From the NCBI GenBank assembly GCA_964555285.1, contig CAZKRM010000002.1, forward strand, positions 116,772 to 180,771: a stretch of DNA of 64,000 bases, written 5' to 3'. A program made the translations under genes and the position numbers. The notes beneath the pieces were generated by a model. It saw only the letters and a list, made by a program, of their open reading frames with translations. It was not told where the DNA came from and did not search any database. Below, in pieces: positions 35,076 through 44,757 of this stretch. Numbering within the stretch: the stretch's first letter is position 1; every line of letters begins with the position of its first letter. Source of the stretch: JBBIQV01 sp964555285 (lineage in GTDB: Bacteria > Nitrospirota > Nitrospiria > Nitrospirales > Nitrospiraceae).

Positions 35076-36388
35076 GGCGCAGGCGTCGACACCTGAATGG
35101 GCAGCTGCACCGTAAAGAGTTGCCGGGAATCTTTGCGCGCACGCGCCTGCCGTAAGAGCGTTTCGACCGTCGGCGCAACCATTCCCTCGAATGACACATG
35201 GTTGTTCGTCACGACCGTGACCGGCTTAGACACATCCACCAGTTGATCGTTCAGAAACAGCGTGTAGCGCTGGACCAGCCCCGCTTCGACGTGGATACGA
35301 TTGGGCGCGGTCACTGAGGCATCCAGCCTGGCGTAGCGCTTCTTCCTGGTCAACTCATCGAGTTTTGACACCAGATCGTCCGCAAAAGCGGCGATCGGAT
35401 CGGTCGCATCGATCCGCACCCAGCCGAACGATTGAAAATGACTGGCCTCACGGACTATCGTTAGCGATGCCGGCAACGGGTTCCGGCGCTGAGCGTTGAA
35501 CCAGGCCACCAAATCGGGCAGCTCCTCTCGAGGGAAAAAATGCCCGCCGGCCATGGGATGCTCGCGCTCATGTTCACGATAGATATGCGGATAGCCGATC
35601 GCCGCCAGCTCGCGCGAGATCGTCCGGCTCAACTCCACCGGCATGACCTGATCCTTGGCCCCATGAATGATATAGACCGGCGTGGTCCGCAAATTGGCGA
35701 GAAACGGCATCAGCACGCCGTCGAGACCGCCGGCCATCGGAGCCAGACCGGCAAACCGTTGCGCATGATGCATCCCGATCAACCAGGTGCCGATCCCGCC
35801 GTTCGACATGCCGGTGAGAAACACCCGGTCCGGATCGACGTGATACTGCGCCTGCACTCGTTCGATGACGGCGAGCACGAGATCTTCCGCCTGTCTGGTA
35901 AACCAGGCGCCGGACGGATAGGTCGGACAGACCAGAAGATAGTCATCGCCCAAGCGGTTCTGCCATCGCTCAAGATAGGCATCACCGGAAAACCCCGCCC
36001 CGTGCAGACAGACGACCAGTCCATATCCCTTGCCGGGCTGATACGTGAGCGGAACCGAGAACGCATAGTGGTACGTGCGCTCGCGCACCACGATCTGTTC
36101 CTCAGTCATCGTCCCGACCGGCATGGCCTGATAGGTTCGTCCGGTCTGGATGGCGCGGCTGACTTGATCAATCGTGACTTCCGGATTGGCGAGCAATTGT
36201 TGAAGCACGGCCTCCGCCTTCGTGCTATCCGTTTCGTCGAGATAGGCCAAGACATCGACTGTGAGATTGTGACTCGCAGACGGGAGATCGGCAGACCACA
36301 CCGACTCTCCCGCTGCGACGAGACAACACCAGACCAGCAGAAGACACACATAGTGCACCGCTCGCCTGACCATGAAGAACTTCTTCAT
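35072..36388 (-). CDS. Secreted alpha/beta-hydrolase (esterase/PHB-depolymerase type)
   Basis: The product has 438 residues. The start at 36388 (MKKFFMVRRA) lies 7 bases after the ribD stop. A signal peptide covers about 1-33. The hydrolase core (about 110-310) has the oxyanion-loop CLHGAGFSGD, nucleophile elbow TGMSNGGIG, acid loop HGAKDQVMP and the histidine in MAGGHFFPRE. The C-terminal 110 residues may be a beta domain. It probably cleaves ester bonds outside the cytoplasm. A TATAAT sequence lies 13 bases before the start, possibly an internal promoter. Confidence 0.82.
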   Translation of the reverse strand: MKKFFMVRRAVHYVCLLLVWCCLVAAGESVWSADLPSASHNLTVDVLAYLDETDSTKAEAVLQQLLANPEVTIDQVSRAIQTGRTYQAMPVGTMTEEQIVVRERTYHYAFSVPLTYQPGKGYGLVVCLHGAGFSGDAYLERWQNRLGDDYLLVCPTYPSGAWFTRQAEDLVLAVIERVQAQYHVDPDRVFLTGMSNGGIGTWLIGMHHAQRFAGLAPMAGGLDGVLMPFLANLRTTPVYIIHGAKDQVMPVELSRTISRELAAIGYPHIYREHEREHPMAGGHFFPREELPDLVAWFNAQRRNPLPASLTIVREASHFQSFGWVRIDATDPIAAFADDLVSKLDELTRKKRYARLDASVTAPNRIHVEAGLVQRYTLFLNDQLVDVSKPVTVVTNNHVSFEGMVAPTVETLLRQARARKDSRQLFTVQLPIQVSTPAP

Positions 36389-36395
36389 GGTTCCA

Positions 36396-37514
36396 TTATA
36401 CGTCGCCTTCAACCACAACATCCTTCCCCAGAATCCTGGTGCGCACTTGCCTCAATTTCCAGGCATCCGCCAACCGGCGCGGGCCCACTCCTCCGATGAC
36501 ACCTTTCGAGGCTTTCCCGCCCAGGAGAGTCGGCGCCACATACAGCCTCACATGATTCACCAGCCCGGCTTTGAGAAACGCTTCGTTCAACTCCCCGCCT
36601 CCCTCCACTATGGCAGAGATCATCCCGCGCTCGCCCAAGGCCGTGAGGAGATGTTTCAGCGACACGTGGCCACCGCGACTCGGCAACAGCAGCACTTCGA
36701 TCCCTTGTCGATCAAGCGCCCTGCGTCGCGGCAATGGAGCAGACTTCGTCGCGGCAATGATCGTTTTCGCGAGGGACTGCTGCGTGAGAATTTTTGCTGA
36801 ACGGCCGATGCGCAAACGACTATCGACCACAACCCGCGCCGGCTGGGTCGCAGCCAGAGCCGTCAGACCAGGCGATTTGCGTGCCGTCAGAGACGGGTTG
36901 TCTTTCTGTACCGTCCCTATACCCACGATCACGGCGTCCACTGCACAACGCAACCGGTGAACCTCCCGCCGTGATTGCAGCCCCGTAATCCACTTGGACT
37001 CCCCGCAGGCCGTTGCAATCTGTCCATCCAAGGTCATCCCGGCCTTGAGTGTCACATAGGGCCGCTTCGTGACAATCCAATGGCAATAGGCCTGATTCAA
37101 CGCTTCCGCCTCTTTCCGCGCAACCCCGACCGTGACGGCCAGCCCGGCTCGACGCAGTTGCGCAAGGCCTTTCCCACTGACGGCCGGATTGGGATCGCGC
37201 ATGGCGACCACCACGCGCCGTACCGCGGAGTGAATCACCGCCGGCACGCAAGGCGGAGTGCGTTTCTTCAGATGGCTGCAGGGTTCGAGTGTGACGTAAA
37301 GCGTGGCTCCGCGCGCCAGATGTCCGGCCTGCCGCAGTGCGAGCACTTCAGCATGGGGTTGGCCGGCTGCGTGATGGTAGGCTTGGCCGACGATGCGGCC
37401 TTTGGAAACGACAATGGCCCCAACCATCGGGTTGGGGCTGGTCTTACCGAGACCCTTCGCGGCAAGGCAAAGAGCCAGCGACATATAGTGGAGATCGTGC
37501 GCGCGGACCGTCAC
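36396..37514 (-). CDS. ribD: Bifunctional diaminohydroxyphosphoribosylaminopyrimidine deaminase/reductase
   Basis: The product has 372 residues. The GTG start at 37514 overlaps the ppdK stop (GTGA). The deaminase domain has SPNPMVGAIVV, zinc ligands in PHAEVLAL and EPCSHLKKRTPPC. The reductase domain begins near 150 with RPYVTLKAGMTLDG and ends in EGGGELNEAFLKAGLVNHV. It performs the second and third steps of riboflavin synthesis. ribE lies four genes downstream in the same direction. Confidence 0.93.
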   Translation of the reverse strand: MTVRAHDLHYMSLALCLAAKGLGKTSPNPMVGAIVVSKGRIVGQAYHHAAGQPHAEVLALRQAGHLARGATLYVTLEPCSHLKKRTPPCVPAVIHSAVRRVVVAMRDPNPAVSGKGLAQLRRAGLAVTVGVARKEAEALNQAYCHWIVTKRPYVTLKAGMTLDGQIATACGESKWITGLQSRREVHRLRCAVDAVIVGIGTVQKDNPSLTARKSPGLTALAATQPARVVVDSRLRIGRSAKILTQQSLAKTIIAATKSAPLPRRRALDRQGIEVLLLPSRGGHVSLKHLLTALGERGMISAIVEGGGELNEAFLKAGLVNHVRLYVAPTLLGGKASKGVIGGVGPRRLADAWKLRQVRTRILGKDVVVEGDV

Positions 37515-40342
37515 CGTTTATTGCGGCTGGCTGAAAGCTTCTTGGGCGCCGGCTTGGCCCGCTTCACAGACTTCGAGGCCTTCGCGGATTTCACCATCTT
37601 GAGGCGCGCCGGCACGGCTTTCTTGGATGCAACCGGCTTAGCGTCTGCTTCGGCGATCGCCGCTTGAGCTGCCGCCAGCCGCGCGATGGCTACGCGGAAC
37701 GGCGAACAGCTCACATAATCCAGCCCCAGCTGATGGCAGAACTCGACGGAACTCGGATCGCCGCCATGTTCGCCGCAGATGCCGAGCTTGATCCCCGGCC
37801 GCGACTTGCGCCCGCCGGTAATCGCCGTCTTCATCAACGCCCCCACGCCCTCGCGGTCGAGGGTGGCGAAGGGATCCGCATCCATGATCTTCACGGTTCG
37901 GTAATGATCGATGAACTTCGCCGCGTCGTCGCGGGAGAATCCGAAGGTCGTCTGGGTGAGATCGTTCGTCCCGAACGAGAAGAACTCAGCCTCTTCCGCG
38001 ATCCGTTCGGCGGTCACGGCGGCGCGGGGCAATTCGATCATGGTCCCGACGAGATAGGACAGCTTCACGTTGTAGCGCTTCATGGTTTCTTGCGCGACTT
38101 CGCGAATGAGATCCTTCTGCGATTTCATTTCCGCCACCATGCCCACCAGCGGAATCATGATCTCCGGAACGATCTTCTTGCCTTCCTTCGCCAGCTCGCA
38201 GGCCGCCTCGATAATGGCGCGCGCCTGCATGCGCGTGATCTCCGGCATCGTAATGCCCAGACGGCAGCCGCGCAGCCCCAGCATCGGATTGAATTCATGC
38301 AGCTCTTCGACACGGGCGAGCAAACGGCGCTGCTCTTCCAGCTTCGCTCCGTCCTTGCCGGTCAACTCCAGCTGGGCGATCTCCACCATCAACTCTTCAC
38401 GCTTCGGCAAAAACTCGTGCAGCGGCGGATCGAGCAAGCGAATGGTGACCGGGAATCCCTCCATCTCGCGATAGAGCCCGATGAAGTCCTGCTTCTGCAG
38501 CGGCAGCAACTGCTCCAGATACTTTTCCCGATCTTCCTTCGTCCTGGCCAGAATCATCTTCTGCATGATCGGAATGCGGTCTTCGGCAAAGAACATGTGT
38601 TCCGTGCGGCAGAGCCCGATCCCCTCGGCGCCGAACCCGCGGGCGATCTTGGCCTGGTCCGGCACATCGGCATTCGCCCGCACCTTCATCGTCCGCGCAC
38701 TGTCCGCCCAGGAAAGAATGGTCGAGAATAGCTGATACTTCTGCGACTTCTTCGCATCCAGCTTCCCCTGCACCACCTGAATGATCTCGGATTCCATGAC
38801 GGGAATATCGCCGTCATACACATTGCCGGTCGACCCGTTCACAGACAGATAGTCGCCTTCCCGGAACACTTTCGAGCCGATGCGCACCGATTGAGTATCG
38901 ATGACTTCGACGGCCTCGCATCCGGCCACGCACACTTTGCCCATCTGCCGCGCCACGACCGCCGCATGGGAGGTCATCCCGCCGCGCGCCGTCACAAAGC
39001 CTGTCGCGGCATTCATGCCATGAATATCGTCGGGACTGGTTTCATCACGGACCAATACGACCCGTTGCCCGGACGCCTTCATCTCGACGGCGCGATCCGG
39101 CGTCAACGCGATCTTTCCCGCCGCCGCTCCGGGCCCGGCCGGCAGTCCCTTACCCAACGGGGTTGAACCCGCTTCAGACTGGGTATCGAAGATCGGATAG
39201 AGATACTGTGCGAGCTGATCCGGCCCGACCCGCTGCACCGCCTCGCGCTTGGTAATCAACCCCTCTTTGACCATCTCGACGGCGATCCGCACGGCGGAAA
39301 TGCCGGTGCGTTTCCCGACGCGCGTTTGCAACATATACAACTTGCCCTCCTGGATCGTAAATTCCAGGTCGAGCATGTCGCGGTAATGTTTTTCCAATCG
39401 CTTGTAGGTATGTTCCAGCTCTTTATAGGCGGGAGGCACGGTCCTGCCGAGCTCCGTCACCGGCAGCGGCGTCCTGATTCCAGCCACCACATCCTCGCCT
39501 TGCGCATTCATCAGACATTCACCGAAGAATTTCCGCTCGCCCGAGTTGGGATCCCGCGTGAACGCGACGCCGGTACCGCTGGTGTCGCCCATGTTGCCGA
39601 ACACCATGGCCACGACGTTGATTGCCGTGCCCCAGTGATCCGGAATCCCGTTCAGCCGGCGGTAGGTAATGGCGCGCGCACCGTTCCAGGATGAAAACAC
39701 CGCGTCGATCGCCAGCTTCAGCTGTTCATTCGGATCGTCCGGGAACCCTTTGCCCGTTTCTTCCTTGACCAGCGACTTGAAGCGCTCCACGAGATCGCGT
39801 AAGGCGCGGGCATCGAGCTGCGTCTCGTGCTTCACGCCCATTTCTTCTTTTTTGTGATTCAGAATCGCTTCGAAGTGTTCACGCGGCACACCCATAACGA
39901 TACTGCCGAACATCGTGATGAACCGGCGATAGCTGTCCTGCGCGAACCGTTCGTTCTTCGTCTTGGCCGCCAACCCTTCGACCGTCTTGAGCGTCAGGCC
40001 GACATTAAGCACGGTGTCCATCATCCCCGGCATCGACGCGCGCGCACCGGAACGCACGGAGACCAGCAGGGGCCGTTCCGGATCGCCGAATCCCATCCCC
40101 ATCGACCGTTCCACCCGCTTGAGCGACGCCGACGCCATCTCCCACATCCCGGGCGGATACTTCTTTCCCAGCTTGTAGTACTCGACACAGGCTTCTGTGG
40201 TGATGGTGAATCCGGGAGGCACGGAGATGCCCAGATTGGTCATCTCGGCCAGACCGGCGCCTTTGCCGCCCAGCAACTCTTTCATGTTGGACGTGCCTTC
40301 CGCCTTGCCGTCTCCGAAGTAGTACACGTATTTCTTTGCCAC
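37511..40342 (-). CDS. ppdK: Pyruvate, phosphate dikinase
   Basis: The product has 943 residues. The GTG start at 40342 (VAKKYVYYF) has GGAGAG 5 bases upstream. Domains in order: ATP-grasp nucleotide binding (1-340), the phospho-histidine swivel domain with GGMTSHAAVVARQMGK, and the PEP/pyruvate barrel with LGLRGCRLGI and ICGEHGG. It interconverts pyruvate, ATP and Pi with PEP, AMP and PPi, feeding gluconeogenesis or the reductive TCA cycle. The last 40 residues are a lysine/alanine/proline tail (SVKRAKPAPKKL) not typical of the family. Confidence 0.94.
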   Translation of the reverse strand: MAKKYVYYFGDGKAEGTSNMKELLGGKGAGLAEMTNLGISVPPGFTITTEACVEYYKLGKKYPPGMWEMASASLKRVERSMGMGFGDPERPLLVSVRSGARASMPGMMDTVLNVGLTLKTVEGLAAKTKNERFAQDSYRRFITMFGSIVMGVPREHFEAILNHKKEEMGVKHETQLDARALRDLVERFKSLVKEETGKGFPDDPNEQLKLAIDAVFSSWNGARAITYRRLNGIPDHWGTAINVVAMVFGNMGDTSGTGVAFTRDPNSGERKFFGECLMNAQGEDVVAGIRTPLPVTELGRTVPPAYKELEHTYKRLEKHYRDMLDLEFTIQEGKLYMLQTRVGKRTGISAVRIAVEMVKEGLITKREAVQRVGPDQLAQYLYPIFDTQSEAGSTPLGKGLPAGPGAAAGKIALTPDRAVEMKASGQRVVLVRDETSPDDIHGMNAATGFVTARGGMTSHAAVVARQMGKVCVAGCEAVEVIDTQSVRIGSKVFREGDYLSVNGSTGNVYDGDIPVMESEIIQVVQGKLDAKKSQKYQLFSTILSWADSARTMKVRANADVPDQAKIARGFGAEGIGLCRTEHMFFAEDRIPIMQKMILARTKEDREKYLEQLLPLQKQDFIGLYREMEGFPVTIRLLDPPLHEFLPKREELMVEIAQLELTGKDGAKLEEQRRLLARVEELHEFNPMLGLRGCRLGITMPEITRMQARAIIEAACELAKEGKKIVPEIMIPLVGMVAEMKSQKDLIREVAQETMKRYNVKLSYLVGTMIELPRAAVTAERIAEEAEFFSFGTNDLTQTTFGFSRDDAAKFIDHYRTVKIMDADPFATLDREGVGALMKTAITGGRKSRPGIKLGICGEHGGDPSSVEFCHQLGLDYVSCSPFRVAIARLAAAQAAIAEADAKPVASKKAVPARLKMVKSAKASKSVKRAKPAPKKLSASRNKR

Positions 40343-40374
40343 GCCTGCTCTCCTTTGCGATCGCCCCACTGAAC

Positions 40375-40884
40375 CTAGACGACTGGTCTGCCTGCAGCCA
40401 ATTCAAGTTGCAGCCGGTACCGATTGACCAGATACCGCCGCGTCAGCATCCCGAAGACGATGACCGCCGCGACAAATCCGACAAATCCCACGAGACGATA
40501 ATCGGCCTTGATTCCATGATCCACGTAATAGCGCCCATCAGAACCCTGCCGTACTTTGGTGTTTTTGTCCAGCACATGAGGTCTGCCTGTCGGATCCGAA
40601 AGATTGATCCATTCTGAGCAGAGGCGGATCGGCTCAGTCGATCCGGCGAGACGCTGCCAACTGAGTCGAAGGCACACGTCATTTTGAGGATTAAACTGAT
40701 CCTGCGTCTTGACCAACTCATCCAGGTTGACGCCGCTCGCCCATATGCCGAGCAGAAAAATCCCGTTGCACAGCACGATCAGGACGATCGTGATGACCCG
40801 CGCATACCGCTGAACACGGGTGGAACGCAGCGCCTCATTCCCCGGTTCTGCCAGGCCAGCCTGCGATGGGAAATCCTGCGCCAT
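40375..40884 (-). CDS. Membrane protein of unknown function
   Basis: The product has 169 residues with two transmembrane helices (about 28-50 and 130-150) and a polar loop between them containing two cysteines (DVCLRLSW, RLCSEWIN). The loop is probably extracytoplasmic. It lies between glyS and ppdK in the same direction, 15 bases after the glyS stop. No family recognised. Confidence 0.65.
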   Translation of the reverse strand: MAQDFPSQAGLAEPGNEALRSTRVQRYARVITIVLIVLCNGIFLLGIWASGVNLDELVKTQDQFNPQNDVCLRLSWQRLAGSTEPIRLCSEWINLSDPTGRPHVLDKNTKVRQGSDGRYYVDHGIKADYRLVGFVGFVAAVIVFGMLTRRYLVNRYRLQLELAAGRPVV

Positions 40885-40899
40885 AAGGCCATACCCCGA

Positions 40900-43083
40900 C
40901 TAGCTCCCTTGTACCACAATCTGGGAAAAGTCCGCGAATGACATGAAGAATTCATCCACCTCTTTGAGCAATGATAATCGATTACTGCGCACCGCCTTGT
41001 CGTCGACATTCACCATCACTGCGGCAAAAAAGGCGTCGATGGCCGGCTTCAGACACACCAGTGATTCCAGCGCCTTGCCGTAATCGCCCGCCTGCATCGA
41101 GGTCCCCATTCGCTCCCGTTCCTCCGATACCGCCTTATGCAGAGCGGACTCGGTGGCATCTTGAAAGACGGCCGAGGCGACCGGCTGACGATCCCACTGC
41201 TCTTTTTCAACCAGCCGATGGGCGCGCTTGAATCCGACGATCAACGGGTCGAACTCTGCCCGAGTGGTCACCGCTTGCAACGCCTGCATCTTGGCCAGGA
41301 GGTCTCGCAGGTCGAACGACTGACGGTCGGTCACACTCACGACGGCATTCACGACATCATCCCGTAACCCATGGACGGTACGGACGTAGTGACGGACGCG
41401 TTCAAAGGCAAAGTCGACCAGCCGTTGCTGCCCGTCGCCCTGAGCGGAACCGGCCTTGATTCCTGCCGCTCCCACAATCGTACGGGCTTCACTGATGGCA
41501 CGCCCCAGGTTCAGCCGAACGCCACCTTCTAAGAGAATACGCACCACCGCCGTGGCATGACGACGCAGCGCAAAGGGATCTTCCGAACCCGTCGGTACCA
41601 TGCCGACATGAAAGAAGGATGCGAGGCTGTCCAAACGATCGGCCAGCGACAAAATCTGCGCTTCAGTCGATTCAGGAATCGCTCCCTCCATCGACTGGGG
41701 TCGATAATGTTGGAGGATCGCCCGGCACACCGCTGGCGCTTCCCCGTCGTGCCGCGCATAGTAACCGCCCATGAGGCCCTGCAATTCAGGAAACTCTCCG
41801 ACAATACCGGTGAGCAGATCGGCCTTGCACAAGGCGCCCGCCCGCTCACAACTCTGTACAACGGATTCGTTCAGCCCCGCCAGTCGCGCGAGCGAACCGG
41901 CCAGCGTGGCAATGCGCGCCTGCTTCTGCCCCATCGTCCCGATTTTTTGATGAAAGGTGACTCCGTCGAGTTTGCCGACCCTATCTTGTAGCGCGGTCGT
42001 CCGGTCATCGTCATAGAAGAACTTAGCATCGGCCAATCGTGCCGCCAGCACCCGTTCGTTCCCTTCACGGATGAGGCCCATATCCTTGACGCGATTGTTG
42101 GCCACCGCAATGAAATGTGCGACCAGCTTTCCGGTCGTCTTATGTCGGAGCGAGAAAAAGCCCTGGTGCTCTTTCATCGAGGTGATCAAAATTTCTTCGG
42201 GCACGTCAAGATACATGTTCTTGAACGACCCGATGATCGCGCAAGGCCATTCCGTCGTATTGACCGCCTGATCGAGCAGAGCATCGTCTTGATTGAGCGC
42301 AAATCCCGTCTTCTTGCACAACGTCGAAATCTGCTCGGCTATGATCGCCCGACGGCGTTCGGGGTCAGGAATGACGCCGCCTTTCTCGAGCGCCTTCACA
42401 TACGTCGCGCAATCCCGAACGACCACCCCTTGCTTCGCCCCGAGCACCCGGTGTCCCCGCGTCCGATTCCCCGCCTTGATGCCGGCTGCCTCGATCGGAA
42501 GCACCGCACCGCCGAAGAGCACGACCAGCCATCGCACCGGCCTGGCAAACCGCACCCCTGCTTCGTTCCATTTCATCGCTTTCGGGAAGGATAACTTGGC
42601 TACGAGTTGCGGCAAGAGCTCGGTCAAGACGGCTTTGGACGGACGCCCATCCTCGCGCTTCACCGCAAAGAGATACTCGCCTTTCGGCGTCTGCCGGACT
42701 TGCAAATTTTGCACGGCCACGCCCTGCCCGGCTGCAAAGCCGACTGCGGCTCTGGTCGGCTGTCCCGCCTGATCGAAGGCCACCGCCTTTGAAGGCCCCA
42801 TGGCTTCCTTCATCACCGAAGCCTGTTGCGTGACCAGACCTTCAACCACAAGCGTCAGCCTTCGGGGCGTCCCGAGTGTCCGGACAGCCTGGAACGTCAG
42901 TCGTTGCTCGGCAAGAAGCTGCTCGGCGGACTCTTTCAAACGGGTCAAAGCGGGACTGATAAACTGATAGGGCAACTCTTCGACCCCGATCTCCAGCAGC
43001 AACTCTGCGGTCGCCGGAGCAGATCGCCCGCTACTCTTCTTCGTGAACATACTGGCGCGAGATGGCTTCCGAGCTTTCGGCAT
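40900..43083 (-). CDS. glyS: Glycine-tRNA ligase beta subunit
   Basis: The product has 727 residues. The usual start LLLEIGVEELP is preceded by a 28-residue basic extension (KARKPSRASMFTKKSS); an ATG at residue 12 gives a shorter form. Core phrases include FPKAMKWNEAGVRFARPVRW and GGYYARHDGE, and the C-terminal anticodon-binding helices follow. It pairs with glyQ, 18 bases upstream, to charge tRNA-Gly. Confidence 0.93.
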   Translation of the reverse strand: MPKARKPSRASMFTKKSSGRSAPATAELLLEIGVEELPYQFISPALTRLKESAEQLLAEQRLTFQAVRTLGTPRRLTLVVEGLVTQQASVMKEAMGPSKAVAFDQAGQPTRAAVGFAAGQGVAVQNLQVRQTPKGEYLFAVKREDGRPSKAVLTELLPQLVAKLSFPKAMKWNEAGVRFARPVRWLVVLFGGAVLPIEAAGIKAGNRTRGHRVLGAKQGVVVRDCATYVKALEKGGVIPDPERRRAIIAEQISTLCKKTGFALNQDDALLDQAVNTTEWPCAIIGSFKNMYLDVPEEILITSMKEHQGFFSLRHKTTGKLVAHFIAVANNRVKDMGLIREGNERVLAARLADAKFFYDDDRTTALQDRVGKLDGVTFHQKIGTMGQKQARIATLAGSLARLAGLNESVVQSCERAGALCKADLLTGIVGEFPELQGLMGGYYARHDGEAPAVCRAILQHYRPQSMEGAIPESTEAQILSLADRLDSLASFFHVGMVPTGSEDPFALRRHATAVVRILLEGGVRLNLGRAISEARTIVGAAGIKAGSAQGDGQQRLVDFAFERVRHYVRTVHGLRDDVVNAVVSVTDRQSFDLRDLLAKMQALQAVTTRAEFDPLIVGFKRAHRLVEKEQWDRQPVASAVFQDATESALHKAVSEERERMGTSMQAGDYGKALESLVCLKPAIDAFFAAVMVNVDDKAVRSNRLSLLKEVDEFFMSFADFSQIVVQGS

Positions 43084-43101
43084 AAATACTGTCTTAGACG
43101 G

Positions 43102-44043
43102 TTAAGACCGCTGGCTTGCAGCGGTCGATCGTGTGCGACGGCCTTGCTGCGCGCCCTGATTCGTCGCACGAGTCATGAGCGGATGCCCCATGGCGGCCCG
43201 TTCTTCAATGTAGCGCTCCGCGCATTGCCGGGCCAACGCGCGAACCCGGGCGATGTAGCCGGTGCGCTCGGCCACACTGATGGCGCCGCGCGCGTCGAGC
43301 AGGTTGAACACGTGCGAAGATTTGATGCAGTAGTCGTACGCCGGCAAGGTCAAGCGCTTCTCGGTCTGCGCGAGCAACCGCTTGCATTCGGCCTCATGCG
43401 ATTGAAAGGCCTGCATCAACATCGCCACATCGCCTTCTTCGAAGTTGTAGCGGGAGCCCTGCACTTCGGTTTCGTGATGGATGTCGCCGTACTTGATCCG
43501 ATCGGTCCAGGCCAGGTCATAGACATTGTTGACCTGCTGCAGATACATGGCGATGCGTTCCGTCCCGTAGGTGATCTCGCCGGTGATGGGCGCCAGCTCG
43601 ATCCCGCCGATTTCCTGGAAATAGGTGAACTGGGTAATCTCCATGCCATCCAGACGAACTTCCCACCCCAAACCCCAGGCCCCGAGCGTGGGAGATTCCC
43701 AGTCGTCTTGGATAAATCGAATGTCGTGCTGTTTGGGATTGATCCCCAATTGCGCGAGGCTTTCGAGATAGAGCTCCTGGATATTGTCGGGTGCCGGCTT
43801 CAGCACCACCTGGTACTGATAGTAATGCTGCATGCGGTTCGGATTTTCCCCGTAGCGGCCGTCCGTGGGACGACGGCAGGGCTGCGGATAGGCGGCCCGC
43901 CAGGGTTCAGGGCCGAGGGAGCGCAGGAAGGTAGCCGGATGAAAGGTTCCCGCCCCCATTTCCATATCGTACGGCTGCTGAATGACGCAGCCTCGATCCG
44001 CCCAAAACCTGCTCAACGTCAGAATGAGGTCCTGATAATTCAC
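43102..44043 (-). CDS. glyQ: Glycine-tRNA ligase alpha subunit
   Basis: The product has 313 residues. The catalytic class II core is clear: NYQDLILTLSRFWADRGC, QPYDMEMGAGTFHPATFLR, GPEPWRAAYPQPCRRPTDGR and WEVRLDGMEITQFTYFQE. The last 20 residues are a basic tail (QQGRRTRSTAASQRS) beyond the usual end. glyQ comes first, as in most bacteria. A TTGACA on the minus strand at 44132-44137 may be its -35. Confidence 0.95.
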   Translation of the reverse strand: MNYQDLILTLSRFWADRGCVIQQPYDMEMGAGTFHPATFLRSLGPEPWRAAYPQPCRRPTDGRYGENPNRMQHYYQYQVVLKPAPDNIQELYLESLAQLGINPKQHDIRFIQDDWESPTLGAWGLGWEVRLDGMEITQFTYFQEIGGIELAPITGEITYGTERIAMYLQQVNNVYDLAWTDRIKYGDIHHETEVQGSRYNFEEGDVAMLMQAFQSHEAECKRLLAQTEKRLTLPAYDYCIKSSHVFNLLDARGAISVAERTGYIARVRALARQCAERYIEERAAMGHPLMTRATNQGAQQGRRTRSTAASQRS

Positions 44044-44108
44044 GAATGGTCCAACGATTTAGTCTAGAGAAGACTCACCGGTTGCCGCCGGAGAAAAATT
44101 GCGTGCCA

Positions 44109-44137
44109 AGCTAACAAGAATGCTTTCATACTGTCAA
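44109..44137 (-). promoter_or_regulatory. Possible glyQ promoter
   Basis: On the minus strand TTGACA (44137-44132) is a perfect -35 match; 17 bases on, TTAGCT (44114-44109) is a weak -10. It lies about 65 bases before the glyQ start. The poor -10 keeps confidence low. Confidence 0.3.
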
Positions 44138-44286
44138 GCAACATTCCCTCATGGATCAAAGAGTTGCATCGTGTTTTCAAAGCAGAAAGGAAGCGGGACA
44201 GCCCCCCGACGCTTGAATCGTCTCCCAAACACAAGAGCAACCAAGAGCTTGACGAATCTCATCGGCCTCCATTACTGTGGCGAAAC

Positions 44287-44299
44287 TTGACTAAGTCAA
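44287..44299. promoter_or_regulatory. Palindromic operator overlapping a -35 box, upstream of Rrf2 gene
   Basis: TTGACTAAGTCAA is a perfect 6-1-6 palindrome whose left arm also resembles a -35 hexamer. It ends 21 bases before the regulator's GTG start. Rrf2 regulators (IscR, NsrR, CymR) bind such AT-flanked palindromes, so autorepression is likely. Confidence 0.55.
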
Positions 44300-44320
44300 T
44301 TCATTTTAGAAAGACACAGC

Positions 44321-44755
44321 GTGAGGCTTTCTAAGAAAAGTGAATACGGACTCCGAGCGCTCATCGAGCTCACGATCGCCTATGAACAGACGACCTTACA
44401 GCGCCATCAAATTGCCAAGCGCCAGCGCATTCCGATCGAGTTTTTAGAGCAAATCCTTCTGGCCCTAAAACGGGCGGGGTTGCTGGCCAGTCGACGGGGT
44501 CTCAAAGGCGGCTACACCCTCATCAAGCCCCCCGGGGAGATCACCGTCGGTCAGGTGATCCGTATATTGGACGGCCCACTTGCCCCCATCGGCTGCGTGA
44601 GTAAGACCGCGTATCAGAAATGCCGGGATTGCCCCTATGCGGATAAAGCCGAATGCCCGGTCCAGCATGTGATGGGTCCGGTCCGCGATGCCATTTCCGG
44701 CATCCTCGATCATTGCACGCTCAACGATTTTGCAGCAAGCCATCGCAGAGGATAG
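44321..44755 (+). CDS. Rrf2-family regulator with cysteine cluster
   Basis: The product has 144 residues from a GTG start. The winged helix has MRLSKKSEYGLRALIELT, IPIEFLEQILLALKRAGLL and SRRGLKGGYTL, the Rrf2 signature. Cysteines appear as C-x8-C-x2-C-x7-C (GCVSK to AECPV), suitable for an iron-sulfur cluster or redox sensing. A permease gene starts 2 bases later, so it probably regulates that gene and itself. Confidence 0.9.
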   Translation: MRLSKKSEYGLRALIELTIAYEQTTLQRHQIAKRQRIPIEFLEQILLALKRAGLLASRRGLKGGYTLIKPPGEITVGQVIRILDGPLAPIGCVSKTAYQKCRDCPYADKAECPVQHVMGPVRDAISGILDHCTLNDFAASHRRG

Positions 44756-44757
44756 CC

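Noticed and set aside
42826..44067. 413-codon plus-strand frame
   Set aside because: It covers the antisense of glyQ and part of glyS, both certain genes.
37515..44100. FMN riboswitch or T-box near the rib and gly genes
   Set aside because: ribD overlaps ppdK and ribE follows a short spacer, so there is no room for an FMN leader; no T-box elements were recognised before glyQ.
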